A stretch of 64,000 nt of DNA, taken from contig BDSL01000034.1 of the NCBI GenBank assembly GCA_003116995.1, forward strand, positions 620,001-684,000, in the 5' to 3' direction. The notes under the pieces were generated by a model, which was not told the DNA's origin, made no database searches, and worked only from the letters and a program-made list of their open reading frames with translations. The DNA is from Yamagishiella unicocca. Lineage: Eukaryota; Chlorophyta; Chlorophyceae; Chlamydomonadales; Volvocaceae. The translations under genes were made by a program, and so were the position numbers. Below, piece after piece: positions 11,701 to 21,806 of this stretch. Numbering within the stretch: position 1 is the first letter of the stretch; every line of letters begins with the position of its first letter.

Positions 11701-13501
11701 GTCGCAGGGCTCGCAGCACCAGCAGGGGTCAGAGCAGGAGGAGGATGGCGAAGACGAGGAGCTCCTGCGCTCCATTCGCGCGCAGTACAGGCAGAGGCAT
11801 GCCGCAGGGCTGAGGAGCTCGGACCTGATGCCGACGGGCTGCAGTTCAGAGCAGGGCGCCTGGAAGGAGCCGGTGGGTGCCCTGGGCCAGTCCCAGCCTT
11901 CTCCCCGCAGCGGCAGCAGCGGCGGAGAATTGCCGCCGCAGCAGCACGCAGGCTCTTCTGGGGCGGCGGCGGCGCTGCGCATGCAGCAGGCCGACGTCAT
12001 GCACCTCCAGCAGCACCAGGCTGGCGCGCGGCAGCGCGAGCGGGAGCAGCGGGAGAGAGACGTGGACACGGAGCGAGAGTCGGAGCGGCGGCAGTCGGCT
12101 CGGCGGCAGCGCCAGGCTCAGCGCGCTTACGGTGGTGAGGAGCCGCTGCCTCGAGGGGCGGTCGGCCATTCGGCTGGAGTGCTCGACGCCCACATGGAGG
12201 AGGATGTTCCACCGTACACAGCGGCCGCTGCCGCCGCTGGTGCGGGCGCGTCGTCCCCCGAGGACGCCCGCCACAACCTCTCCAGCCCCTCCGATCTATC
12301 CGCAGCAGCTGGCGTGAAGCAGGCGCGGGCGCAGAAGCGGCGGAAGGGGTCGCCATCTGACGAGGCGCAGCTGGGCGCGCGGCGGGCGGCGGATGCCGCG
12401 CGCGCGCAGGAGCTGCAGGCGTGCGGTGCCGCCGTTGAGGACGGCCGTGGAGGTGGTGGCAGCACCCAAGGTATGCTTTTTCAAAGCCTCGCACAGCAGT
12501 TGCATAAGGCCCAGCAGGCGCGGCGGGCGCATGGTCTGGAAGGGCAGTCGCAGCGCGAGCAGGACGACCACTACCAACAGCAGCACCTGCAGCAGCAGGA
12601 GGCCGATCAGCAGAGGCAGCTGCTCATGCTGATCCTGCAGCGGCAGAGGGAATTGGACCGCGGTCTGGAGGAGCGGCAGCAGCAGCCTCACGGCAACGCG
12701 GGCCTTCTACACAAGCTGCTGTCGGCTGAGGGTTGCGCAGGGCCGGATGCGGAGGGTCTCGGTAACATCGCGTCGTTCGCTGCAAGCGTGCTGCAACGAC
12801 AGCAGCAGCCGCTGCAACAACAGCAGCAGCAGGCGCGGCGGCATCGGGAGCTGGTGCAGAAGGACCATCCGAGGCAGCCCATGCGTGACGAGGCTGGGGC
12901 GTTGCATGCGCCGAGCTTCCGGCAGCAGCAACAACAGCAACAACAACAGCATGCCGCGCGCCACGATGTAGCTCGTCCTCATTTGCAACAGCACCACCAA
13001 CAACAACAACAACAACAGCAGCAGCAGCGCCCTCGGCCCACCACGGTGATTGTATCCGGCCACGGCGCGCAGCAGCCGCAGTGCGTGCGGATTCACGCAA
13101 AGCCGCTGCCGCCCCACCAGATGCAGCAGCTGCACCACCTACGAGCCGCAGGCGTGTCGCTCGGGCACCTGGTGGTCCGCCAGCAGGGAGGCGGCCAGCA
13201 GCCGCAACAGCAGCAGCAGCAGGACTCGGAGGCACGCCAATTGCAGCCGCACAGGCACGTGCAGGTTCGGCAGCTGTCCGAACAGCCAGGTGCGGGGGGG
13301 TCGTCGTACGGCGCCTCGCCGGCCGCATACTCTGAGGCGGCGGCTGGCTTGGCGGCGCAGCGGCAGCGAGCGGGGTCGAGCTCCGCGGTACAGCTGCGGG
13401 TGCTCAGCCCACCAGCGGCGGGCGGTGAGCCGATGTCGCTGGCGCTAGTGCGGCAGGGTTTGAGTCGAGCGGCGCCAGCGGCGGTTGGATGGCTGGCGTA
13501 A
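8712..13501 (+). CDS. Large GATA zinc-finger transcription factor (copy 1 of a convergent pair)
   Basis: Exons 8712-8794, 8936-9770, 9932-10813 and 11036-13501 join in phase to 1,421 aa. The GATA finger has Cys579-x2-Cys582, an 18-residue loop with TPLWRKDR, and Cys601-x2-Cys604, followed by GIYKQTHGFDRPVGGR. The rest is low complexity: an N-terminal acidic/Gln part with the segment TVAAFLLRMRSTGG, a tandem GPQQGIPY duplication, a poly-Ala and poly-Pro run just before the finger, and an 800-residue Gln/His-rich C-terminal part in exon 4. Such tails commonly act in transcription activation. An intron (10814-11035) splits the finger between the two Cys pairs; the donor ATG|GTGCGC restores the 18-residue loop seen in the paralogue. 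The gene lies 262 bp downstream of the small GATA gene on the same strand and is convergent with its large paralogue. Confidence 0.85.
10315..10362 (+). repeat. 24-bp exact tandem duplication in coding exon
   Basis: The unit beginning GGGCCCCAGCAGGGC and ending CCGTAC occurs twice in a row and encodes GPQQGIPY twice within exon 3 of the large GATA gene. Being in frame and perfect, it looks recent. Confidence 0.85.
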
Positions 13502-16411
13502 AGAGGCATGGAGGACGCGTGGGGGCCGGCTCGAGGGGTGTATAGGCCGCAGGATTTTAGAACGTCTCCCGTCCGGCTGCTGCTGCTGCCGACGGCCACC
13601 TACGTGGCCAGCTTCGCTGCTGCTGGTGGAAAGATGGCCACCTTTGCTTAGCGACTGCACGGTCCGTGTGCGGGCGTGCGTGTACCGAGAGCTACGTGTT
13701 TTTTGGGGTGGGGGGCATGCGTGTGGGGGGAGACCCGCGGATACGGCTCCGGGGAAGGGGGTGTACATACGTGGCGGCGGCTCCACACAAAATCGCTGTT
13801 AGGTTTCATTTATGGTTGTATCTTCTGACCATGCTCTTATGCTCCCTAGTACGTATTTGTGCAAAGTATAACTGTGCGCTACCGCAACCGCATCATGGTT
13901 GCTCGACTGCGCTCTCAGCGCACTTTAGACCCTCCGTAATTTTGCGTTTAGAGAGGCCGGTGCGAAGCAGTATGCACTTCGTTAACCGCCTGCGACTTGA
14001 CCGGACCGGAAATTTGTGATACAACCGACCCGACCACGGCTATTCAGTGAGTGCTATCGACAGATTTAGTGAGCATCTATTGGTCGGAGGCCATGAACAC
14101 GCATGGCGCCCAAATGGGAGATGACGCAGATGCCGAACAGGGTGATGACCTTTGCAACGGCCTGGACTTCACATTCATCTGATCTATACTCGTCGCACGG
14201 TGCGATGCCAGCAAATACCGTCACCGCATCGCACCGCTCGACGATGAGGTCATTAGTGCTGCCTGCCTGCGGTGACCATAGTGCTCAATCGGGGGAACCA
14301 TTTTGTCGAGGCCGGCGATGTACTTTATTATGAGGGCCTCAATAAAGATCGGGCGCTTCGTACGTACTTGGCCCGCTTGAGGTTAAACGTTTCATTCTGC
14401 GTTACGCAATCTTGTAAACCTTGATGTGCACCAATCTTGCCTTGGCCCGCAACCTGCAAGCAGTCATATGTTCCGCACAAGTACTGGATGGCCAGAATGC
14501 CTTTCCTGTGGCCATTGGATGCGAACAAAACGAATGCGGGCCCCAGGGTAGGTAGTTGGTTCGCGCCAGCGGAGCTGCAGCCCGTACTTAATATCAACCA
14601 GCACACAGCATGTCGTGTGAGCCATGCCTCGGACATCGGCGGTAGAAGCGATCCAGGCATCCAGAGGTAGGAGGAGAACGTCTTGCCATTCCACGAACAC
14701 TCGCGAACACCCATGAACAGCAGCTGAACACTTCACCGCCGTGGACACCTCAAACCTAATGCTCCGTCGGCAACTGCGTTTTTCCATGGGGTATCCGCGA
14801 CAAGCTCGGACGAGCGGTCGAGGCCCTCTGACAGACCGAAGTGCAGGTGCGGCTTCGCAGTGATGCGGCCTTCTACGACGACTCCACTGCAGGATCGCAG
14901 CAAATGCTGTCATTTTAGCTATAACCTCGGGCTCTTGCGGTGCCTCCGTGAAGCTGAACTTCGCATGACTCGCATTTATTCCTCTTCATGCGTGAATGAG
15001 AACCCGTAAGAATGTAGAAAAGATCTCAACACAAGAGGCGGCAACATGGTAACAAGGATGAGGACATTGATTGTATGACTTTATTTGCGGGCGGGCGTTG
15101 CGCATCGGCCTTGTGCCATCGTTCACGCGGGCGGCGGTTGGTCGAGACAGTTAAGATTGTATGTGTTGAGCTATCCTCGTCCACTCAGATGCGTAAATTA
15201 TCTCCGCATTGCGGCAGCCAACACACTTAGGTTAGGTTACATGTAATTCAAATACTTGAATTTGGTTTTATGACGTAAATTTACGCACTGGCGCCAGGAA
15301 GCACTCTTCCAGATAGGCTTACAAGTTTGTCCGTCAAAGATTGCAATATCCCGGGATGAGTCGTGTGATATCTTCGTAACGGGAACGAAAGCATGGGAGT
15401 CAGTTCGTTCCAGCGGGAATTTACCTTCGTCGGTGGGACGCGCGTTGCTGGTTGTCGGACGTCTACTGTCAAGTCTGTCGGAAGTAACCAAAGACACAAT
15501 CGGCCTGGCATAACTTAAAGGAAAACTAACCATTTGCGGCAAAGGTCACAACTAGAGCGACACTGAGCGACACTGGTTGCCCCGCATAGGCACCCCCGGC
15601 CCGGGCCCCGCCCAAAACGATGATTACGAAGACGTGCCAGCAAAGACGGCTCACATATATAGCTGCAGCTGACCCCGGGGCTCAAGGTTCGAACCGACCC
15701 AGTACGCGAGGAGGCGGCAAGGGAACAACCCGAAACCAACCAAGACTGAGGCGGCGACTCGGCCAACACTCTCCAGGGTCACAGCCCATCAGTTGCGCTC
15801 ACAAACCCCACCACCGAAGCTCAAACACGATGGGAAGTCTCCGGAAAGAGCAACCAGCCTCGTCGAAGGCTCACGCAGCTTCGAATGCGGCACCCTCATG
15901 CCCCAGCTTTTTCTCCTCGTCCGTTATCCGATCAAAACTGTTTCCTGACGCGCGCACAGGCAGCATCGCGCTTGACAATCGACGGCACACGACACCTCAT
16001 CTCACAACACCTTGAGACCCACGGGCAGGGGCGTTGTCGTGCCGCATACGAAACGATCAGCAACCGACCTCACCTGCTGGTACGGCTGCTAGCACATGTG
16101 CACCTCGACACGTGGATCCTGCCCCGGGAACTCATAACGCCTTTCCAGCTAACAGGCCCTTGAGCCATGTGACCGCCCCACTTCCACCGCCACAGCACCA
16201 ATTGACATAACGCAAAGGCACTTGATCGCGTAAAGGCTCAATAGCGTCGATACTCAAACACGGCCGTCGAAGCCGTCGAAGAAGCCAGTCCATTTGCCTG
16301 TGGCCGCAGCCAGAGGATCGGGACCGGAGCCACCCATTTAGACTTTTAGAGACGATCGCCAGGGCGCGGTGAATTGGTTGGGGGACAGCGCGACACGAGG
16401 ACAGGCATCAG
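13502..16411. other. Long spacer between convergent genes
   Basis: About 2.9 kb between the stop of the first large GATA gene and the 3' end of the LPA1/REP27-type gene. It is much lower in GC than the flanking exons and lacks long clean frames, apart from the doubtful minus-strand cluster at 14,060-14,913. It will contain both 3' UTRs. TTACA (minus-strand TGTAA) occurs near 15,235 and 15,316, both far from the LPA1-type stop. Confidence 0.4.
14056..14913 (-). CDS. Doubtful gene of unknown function
   Basis: Two minus-strand segments look more protein-like than their surroundings. The upstream frame (14913-14464) starts with Met and contains DAWIASTADVRGMAHTTC. The downstream frame ends at a TAA near 14056, contains NDLIVERCDAVTVFAGIAP and ends in GLRPIDAH; it follows a possible CAG acceptor near 14,257. 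A hydrophobic run VAKVITLFGICVI lies in the last segment. Splice phases between the parts could not be closed and no family is recognised. This could be a decayed gene or transposon remnant, or chance. Confidence 0.2.
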
Positions 16412-19400
16412 TCAGCCCTCCACATCCACCAGCTTATGGTTGAAAAGGGTTTTGTAACTACAGGAAATGGACCGGATGCCGATTGGAGTTGACCACACAC
16501 CTCCTCCCAGCGACAGGTCACTGGAAACATATAACAGGTAACAGGTAACAGACACCGACGTGCGCGGACAACTTCTTGAGGGCTCTGCCTGTGGATTAAC
16601 ACCCGTGAGGCCACGTCGTTGGGTTGCGGGTCGGAGACCCACATCTACCAGACCGCCCGCAAGCCTCACTTCTGGCGCAAGTGCCCAACCCACCCCACCA
16701 TCCCCAACCGAGTCACTGGGATTTAATCGCTGGGAGGCGGACAGCATTGGGTTGGTGGGGGCGGCGTGGTTGGGGTTGAGTCGATATTCATCCATCGACT
16801 CACCGTCGCCCTCGAGCGGCGCTAGCTCCAGCGAGTAGCGGCGCCAGGGAGGGACCCCGCTGCCGCTGGACCTCACTCGCCCGTCCAACCGAAGGCCCAC
16901 AAACAGCCTGCAAAGTGGGTCAAGGGTCCAGAAGCGGCGGTGGTGATGGGCGGGGTGCAATCCCCTCATCAGCAGACACCCGGCAGCAGCAGCAGCACCG
17001 ATTCTGTGGACCGGCGCTGGTGCTTATTCCGCTGGCTGCGCCTGAGGGGCGGCCGCATGAGGGGGGCTGCACTCCACCGTCCGGGCCCCCTCTGGGCACC
17101 CAGAATGAACTAGGACAGACACGCAGGCCGCAACCTCAGCACACGCAGGCCGCAACCTCAGCACACGCAGGCCGCAACCTCAGCACACGCAGGCCGCAAC
17201 CGCAGCACACGCAGGCCGCAACCTCAGCACACGCAGGCCGCAACCTCAGCACACGCAGGCCGCAACCGCAGCACACGCAGGCCGCAACCGCAGCACACGC
17301 AGGCCGCAACCGCAGCACACGCAGGCCGCAACCGCAGCACACGACAAGGGCACACCAAACGGAAAGCCCATGGGACCGAGATTGGATCAGCCCCCTGGAG
17401 AAGTCCTTTCGAATGCCTGCTCTGCGAGTGCCGCCGCCAGCGCACCCGTTCTCTGGTTTTGCCTTGGCGCTATACAGCAGCTGCTGCTTGAACCAGGCTT
17501 GCCACTCCTGCAGGCGCAGGGGCTCGGCCCGCCAGCGCTGGTCGGCGGAGGTGAGGGGAGGGATGCCCTCCGCGGTCGCCTCCGCCGCCACCTCCTCCTC
17601 GCCTGGGTGGGGCAGCCGCCCGGGGTGGCGGACAGGGTTACTAGGGGACGGGGCTCGCGCGGTTGGGCTATCGAACGAGGGGTGCGTTTGCGAGGTAAGG
17701 CTTGGGGGGTGCACTGGGAGAGCCCACCCGATGGACACCACCAGCAGCTAAGGCAACAGGCCCACTAACTTGCCCGACCCGAACACTGAACCGCCTGTTT
17801 TACCCTCCCCCCACTCCCGCCTCCCCGCTGCCTGACAACCACTCTCAACGGCCTTGCCAAACACAAGCAAACCACATTCCTTCCATCCATCTTACACCCC
17901 TCTTCCGTTTTCCGAAGCCATCGCCTGAAAACACGGTGCCCGGCCCCCAACGGAGGACCACAACCCTGGCGAGGCCCCCAACGGAGGATCACAACCCTGG
18001 CGAGGCCCCCAACGGAGGATCACAACCCTGGTGAGGCCCCCAACGGAGGATCACAACCCTGGCGAGGCCCCCAACGGAGGATCACAACCCTGGCGAGGCC
18101 CCCAACGGAGGATCACAACCCTGGTGAGGCCCCCAACGGAGGATCACAACCCTGGCGAGGCCCCCAACGGAGGATCACAACCCTGGTGAGGCCCCCAACG
18201 GAGGATCACAACCCTGGCGAGGCCCCCAACGGAGGATCACAACCCTGGCGAGGCCCCTGACGCCCTCGCTCACCGTCCCCGTAGATGGCCAACGGCACGA
18301 ACAGCACCCCCCGCTTCACTAGCTCCTCGCGGAAGGGCTCCGCCTCGCGCAGCGCCGCCGCCACCTGCTGCTTGGTGCCCGCCGCCAGCACCACCCGCGC
18401 GTTGCCCCGCAGGTCCGCCAGGCTGAGGGGCTTGCCGCTGGCTAGCCGGATGCCCAGAGCACCTAACGTCTCCTCGCGAAGAAGCCGAGCCAGCTGCTTG
18501 TCACGGGCCTGGCGTTACGAGGCGGCGAGGGTTGCATGGGTTCGGGGTCCGAGGGCGCCGAGGAGAGGGAGGAGGGTGCCAGGGAGTAGTGAGGGGCTTG
18601 TCTGAGCTGGAGTTGCAGGAAGCTGGAGGTGGGTGACGGTGTCGATGGTGCGGGTTTCGAAGGAGACCGTCGTTGGTGCGGGTGGGTGGTATTTGCAGTG
18701 GAGGTAGGGAAGTCCAGGGTGGGACATGGCGTGCCGTTTGCCAGTCTGCGCAATTGCGAGAGAGGCCACGGGTGCTGCGCCCGCAGCGGGGCCGCTTGAC
18801 CGCAGCCGGTTACGGGCATCCAGCCTGGCACCAACCCCGCCCGGTGGTGGCCCGCCCAACTCACCAGCCAGTCCTGCCTAAAGAAGAATGCGAACACCGC
18901 GATGGCGCCGGCGTCGATGGCAATGTTCTGCAGAGGGGCAGCAGCAGTAGCAACATTAGCAGTCGCATCAGCATCAGCAGGAGCGTTAGCAGCAGGAGCA
19001 GTAGCATCAGCAGCAACAGCAGTTGCACCGGCGGATTAGGCGTAAGACGGGCTGCGGATCGGGGCTTGTGCCGGCAACACAGTTTGGGCGCGAGAACGTG
19101 ATACAGACTGCTAGGATGGCGGTGCATGCGTTGCACCAGGCTGCCCCTCGGAGCATGCCCTTCTCCTCCTTGACGGGCCCCCCGTCGAACCACCTCTCTG
19201 GCACCTAGCCTACCTGCACCACCTGCTCCAGCGGCAGCGCGCCTGGTGCTCCCCCCAGCGCGCCAATGACTTGCGGAATGCTAATGAGGAAGCCCAGGCT
19301 GGCGGAGACTACGGAGAAGCCGCAGAGCACCAGGCGGAGCGATCTGGTGGGAAGGGTAGGGGAAGGGGGAGGGGAAGGGGGAGGGGAAGGCGGAGGGGAA

Positions 19401-19984
19401 GGGGTAGGGGAAGGGGGAGGCGAGTGTGCTCGCATAATGAGGTGAGCGAACCCGCATGGCCTGCTCGATAGGGTGGAGGTCCCCAGGGCGCTAGCAGGGG
19501 GCAGCGCGTCCTGTATTGTGGTTGTGGTTGTACCCGCGCTTTCAGATGGAGCGGGCGCAAGAGTGTCGGCGTGGTGTGGGTCGCCGGCGATGGCCCAGGC
19601 GTGAGGCCGACAGGAGGGACAGGCAGAGGAGCGGAACAGCGGCGTGCGATCACCCGTCCAGCAGACCGCACCTGAAAGGTGCCTCGGCTTCAGCACGCAT
19701 CTGCACGGCATCCTCTCTACCCCTGATCAGGAACAAAGCGGCCGTCAACCCATCAGCCAAGGGCATGCGCGGCGGTGGAACAGAACTACCAGCGCGCCGC
19801 TATGCAATCCGCCTATGACAACTTACTTGATGTTTGACGACTTGGAGCTTCCCCTATCGCTACCCGAAGCCCGGCAGACCTGCCGGCCTCTCGTTTGGTT
19901 GGCTAGGAACGGATGCGGACGACACGCTCGCACGCGCAATAAACATGTGGGCGATCCTAACAATTTGGATTTGGAGAGCAACAT
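16412..19984 (-). CDS. LPA1/REP27-family chloroplast protein (photosystem II accumulation/repair type)
   Basis: Minus-strand exons 19984-19827, 19722-19672, 19343-19214, 18927-18865, 18508-18274, 17602-17446 and 16907-(16804 or 16412). Exon 1 encodes a basic, Ser/Arg-rich leader typical of a plastid transit peptide. Then come MRAEAEAPFRSLRL, two hydrophobic segments (SVVSASLGFLISIPQVIGAL; AIDAGAIAVFAFFF) and a soluble part with REETLGALGIRLASGKPLSL, LRGNARVVLAAG, EPFREELVKRGVLFVPLAI and GLRLDGRVRSSGSGVPPW. These match the C-terminal domain of Arabidopsis LPA1 and Chlamydomonas REP27, thylakoid proteins needed for D1/PSII assembly or repair. The N-terminal TPR repeats of those proteins are absent. 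The 3' end is unsure: a GTGAGT at 16803 may start a last intron, or the frame reads through to a stop at 16412 (429 aa). Introns 5 and 6 carry minisatellites. Confidence 0.8.
17121..17344. repeat. 22-bp minisatellite, about 10 copies, intronic
   Basis: The unit contains ACGCAGGCCGCAACC followed by TCAGCAC or GCAGCAC and repeats every 22 bp from 17121. Copies differ mainly at one T/G position, giving two interleaved variants. It lies in the last mapped intron (16908-17445) of the LPA1/REP27-type gene. Since 22 is not a multiple of 3, frames through it are artefacts. Confidence 0.9.
17941..18258. repeat. 31-bp minisatellite, about 10 copies, intronic
   Basis: The unit reads GAGGCCCCCAACGGAGGATC then ACAACCCTGGC, repeating every 31 bp. 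Copies carry either GGCGAG or GGTGAG at the junction. The array lies in intron 5 (17603-18273) of the LPA1/REP27-type gene and reaches to about 15 bp from the 5' splice site of exon 5. Confidence 0.9.
19352..19421. repeat. Purine-rich GGGGAAGGGGGA simple repeat in intron
   Basis: About ten 5-7 bp units of GGGGAA/GGGGGA fill the acceptor-proximal part of intron 2 of the minus-strand LPA1/REP27-type gene. On the transcribed strand this is a CCCCTTCCC polypyrimidine tract leading to the CCACCAG acceptor at 19344. Confidence 0.75.
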
Positions 19985-21806
19985 TTGAAGCCTGCAAGGG
20001 AGAGAGCCTCCAGGTTGCGTAATACCGAGTCCGTCAGAGGTGTGGATAGGATGGTTTTCTGATTTACCACTATAAAAAGTGTCTGTTGTTCTGTCTTTGC
20101 ACTGTCGCGTGCAGTGGACAAACCGCTTTTCAGGAGCCGCGCAGTCTGAGTGGTATTTGTACAGTGTACGGAAAGCGACTAAACACTCCTGAAGGATTTT
20201 GTCATCATCATCATTCGCTGTATAAATTGAAGTAAGTGCTCGAGATTAGCATGATCATATGAGTAGTCCACCAACGGGGTGATGTAAGCCTTGCCAGGAG
20301 CCTGCGAAAACTTATCGGAAGACAAGAGGCGGAAATCTATTTATACCAGACAATATGAGTCCTGACTGTTATCACGTGCGGCACACGGCATCTCTGCATG
20401 TAGAGGGCTAACCGATGATCGTTGCCGTTGCTTGTCCTGCTTACACCGCTCTTTGTTCCCGATCTTCTCCATTCCGACCACCTGCAAAGGGCGATGGATT
20501 TGTGTGCGCACTTTGCGTGCATAGCAATGGTCATGCCGTTTCATTGTCCAGTTTCTTGTTGAACAAACTGTAATGCCCGATCACCTCGCTCTGGGCTGTT
20601 TTCCTAAGTACTCCATGCAAAATAGACTGATATGTAGCTGCGATAATATCCCTGGCAAGCTGACGGTGCTTGACGCGAGACGGTGGTCGTGCCGTGTCGT
20701 CTGGGCGTCGTGCTCAAACCAACATAGCTGGGCGCGGTAACTTATTCCGACTGAAGCTGCAGTACCTCCGCGGCTGGCAAGTCGTCCTTTGCGACGACGG
20801 CTAGACCTTTGCGACTCCATCGTCCTCGAGAGCACGCTGCCGTGCACACCGACTTGCGCAGGAGCTGAAACACAAGTATCGGCATGGGGGGAACAGGTTA
20901 CAGGAGAGCTCTCGATGTCTCCTGAGGAGCACCACCACCAAACACCTTACATGGAGCACTCACAAAACCACCCGCGAAACAATACCCTCGGAACAAGTTG
21001 GAACAGACACCCGCACCTCAGCACTGCGCAGCACAAAAATTCAGGCACGGCCTTGCTCGCCGGGCCAGTACCATGACGACGGCTCTACCTTAAGATGGTG
21101 TGGAGCCCACCATAACAAGTCCTACCATGACCGCGCGCCGGTGCGGGACACCTCCAATGCGGTCATGTACTTCGTAAACCATGCACAAAACGCTGACGTG
21201 TTTTACGTCAGGGTGCCTGGGTGCGACTCCTGAAGCATGCCGTGTAAGTGTACGACAGGTCAGGGGGTAGCTGCAGTCAAAGAATCGGTCAATCATTTCT
21301 GGAGAAGCGCTTGCATGACACACTCAGAATGCGCCTTTTAATGTACAGAAACTATGTTCCGTTATGTTGCTTTCAAGGCAAGGAGGATGATCGGACGCGT
21401 CAAAGCCCTACAGCACCCGGAACGGTAGCACAGTGCGATCGCTTTCGCTTTATTCATTTGATGAAAGAGCACACTGCCGAACGCTTGGCGTTCGGGTTCC
21501 ATGCCACCCACACTCCGCACGCGCGCTTGTGCGTCAGCCTTCTTCGCACCGCAAAAATCAACACCCGCCCTTCCCCCCGAATGAGAAGACCGTTCCGCAG
21601 TGATGCAGCTTACCGTTTGCATACATCACTGCCTTGAGCAATGAGGAGGTATATAAATATCCTACATCACACTTGGAAGGCCGGCCACCAGCACGCCTGT
21701 CGTCCCGCGGACTCTTATCCTGCCCATGCCGCCCTCTGCTATATACAACCGCCCGCCCAGCCCCACCGCACGCATTGCAGCAGCCATTGCAAGCTACGTC
21801 CGCAGC
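19985..21806. other. Spacer upstream of LPA1-type gene and downstream of GATA gene
   Basis: About 1.8 kb with lower GC and no convincing coding frame on either strand. It should contain the promoter of the minus-strand LPA1/REP27-type gene on its left side and the 3' UTR of the second large GATA gene on its right side. A TTACA at 20947 is the only candidate polyadenylation signal noticed and is far from the stop. Confidence 0.4.

Noticed and set aside
17136..17445. Cys-rich ORF (CCGCGLRVLRLRPACA repeats)
   Set aside because: The 22-bp repeat read in three phases; it lies in an intron of the LPA1/REP27-type gene.
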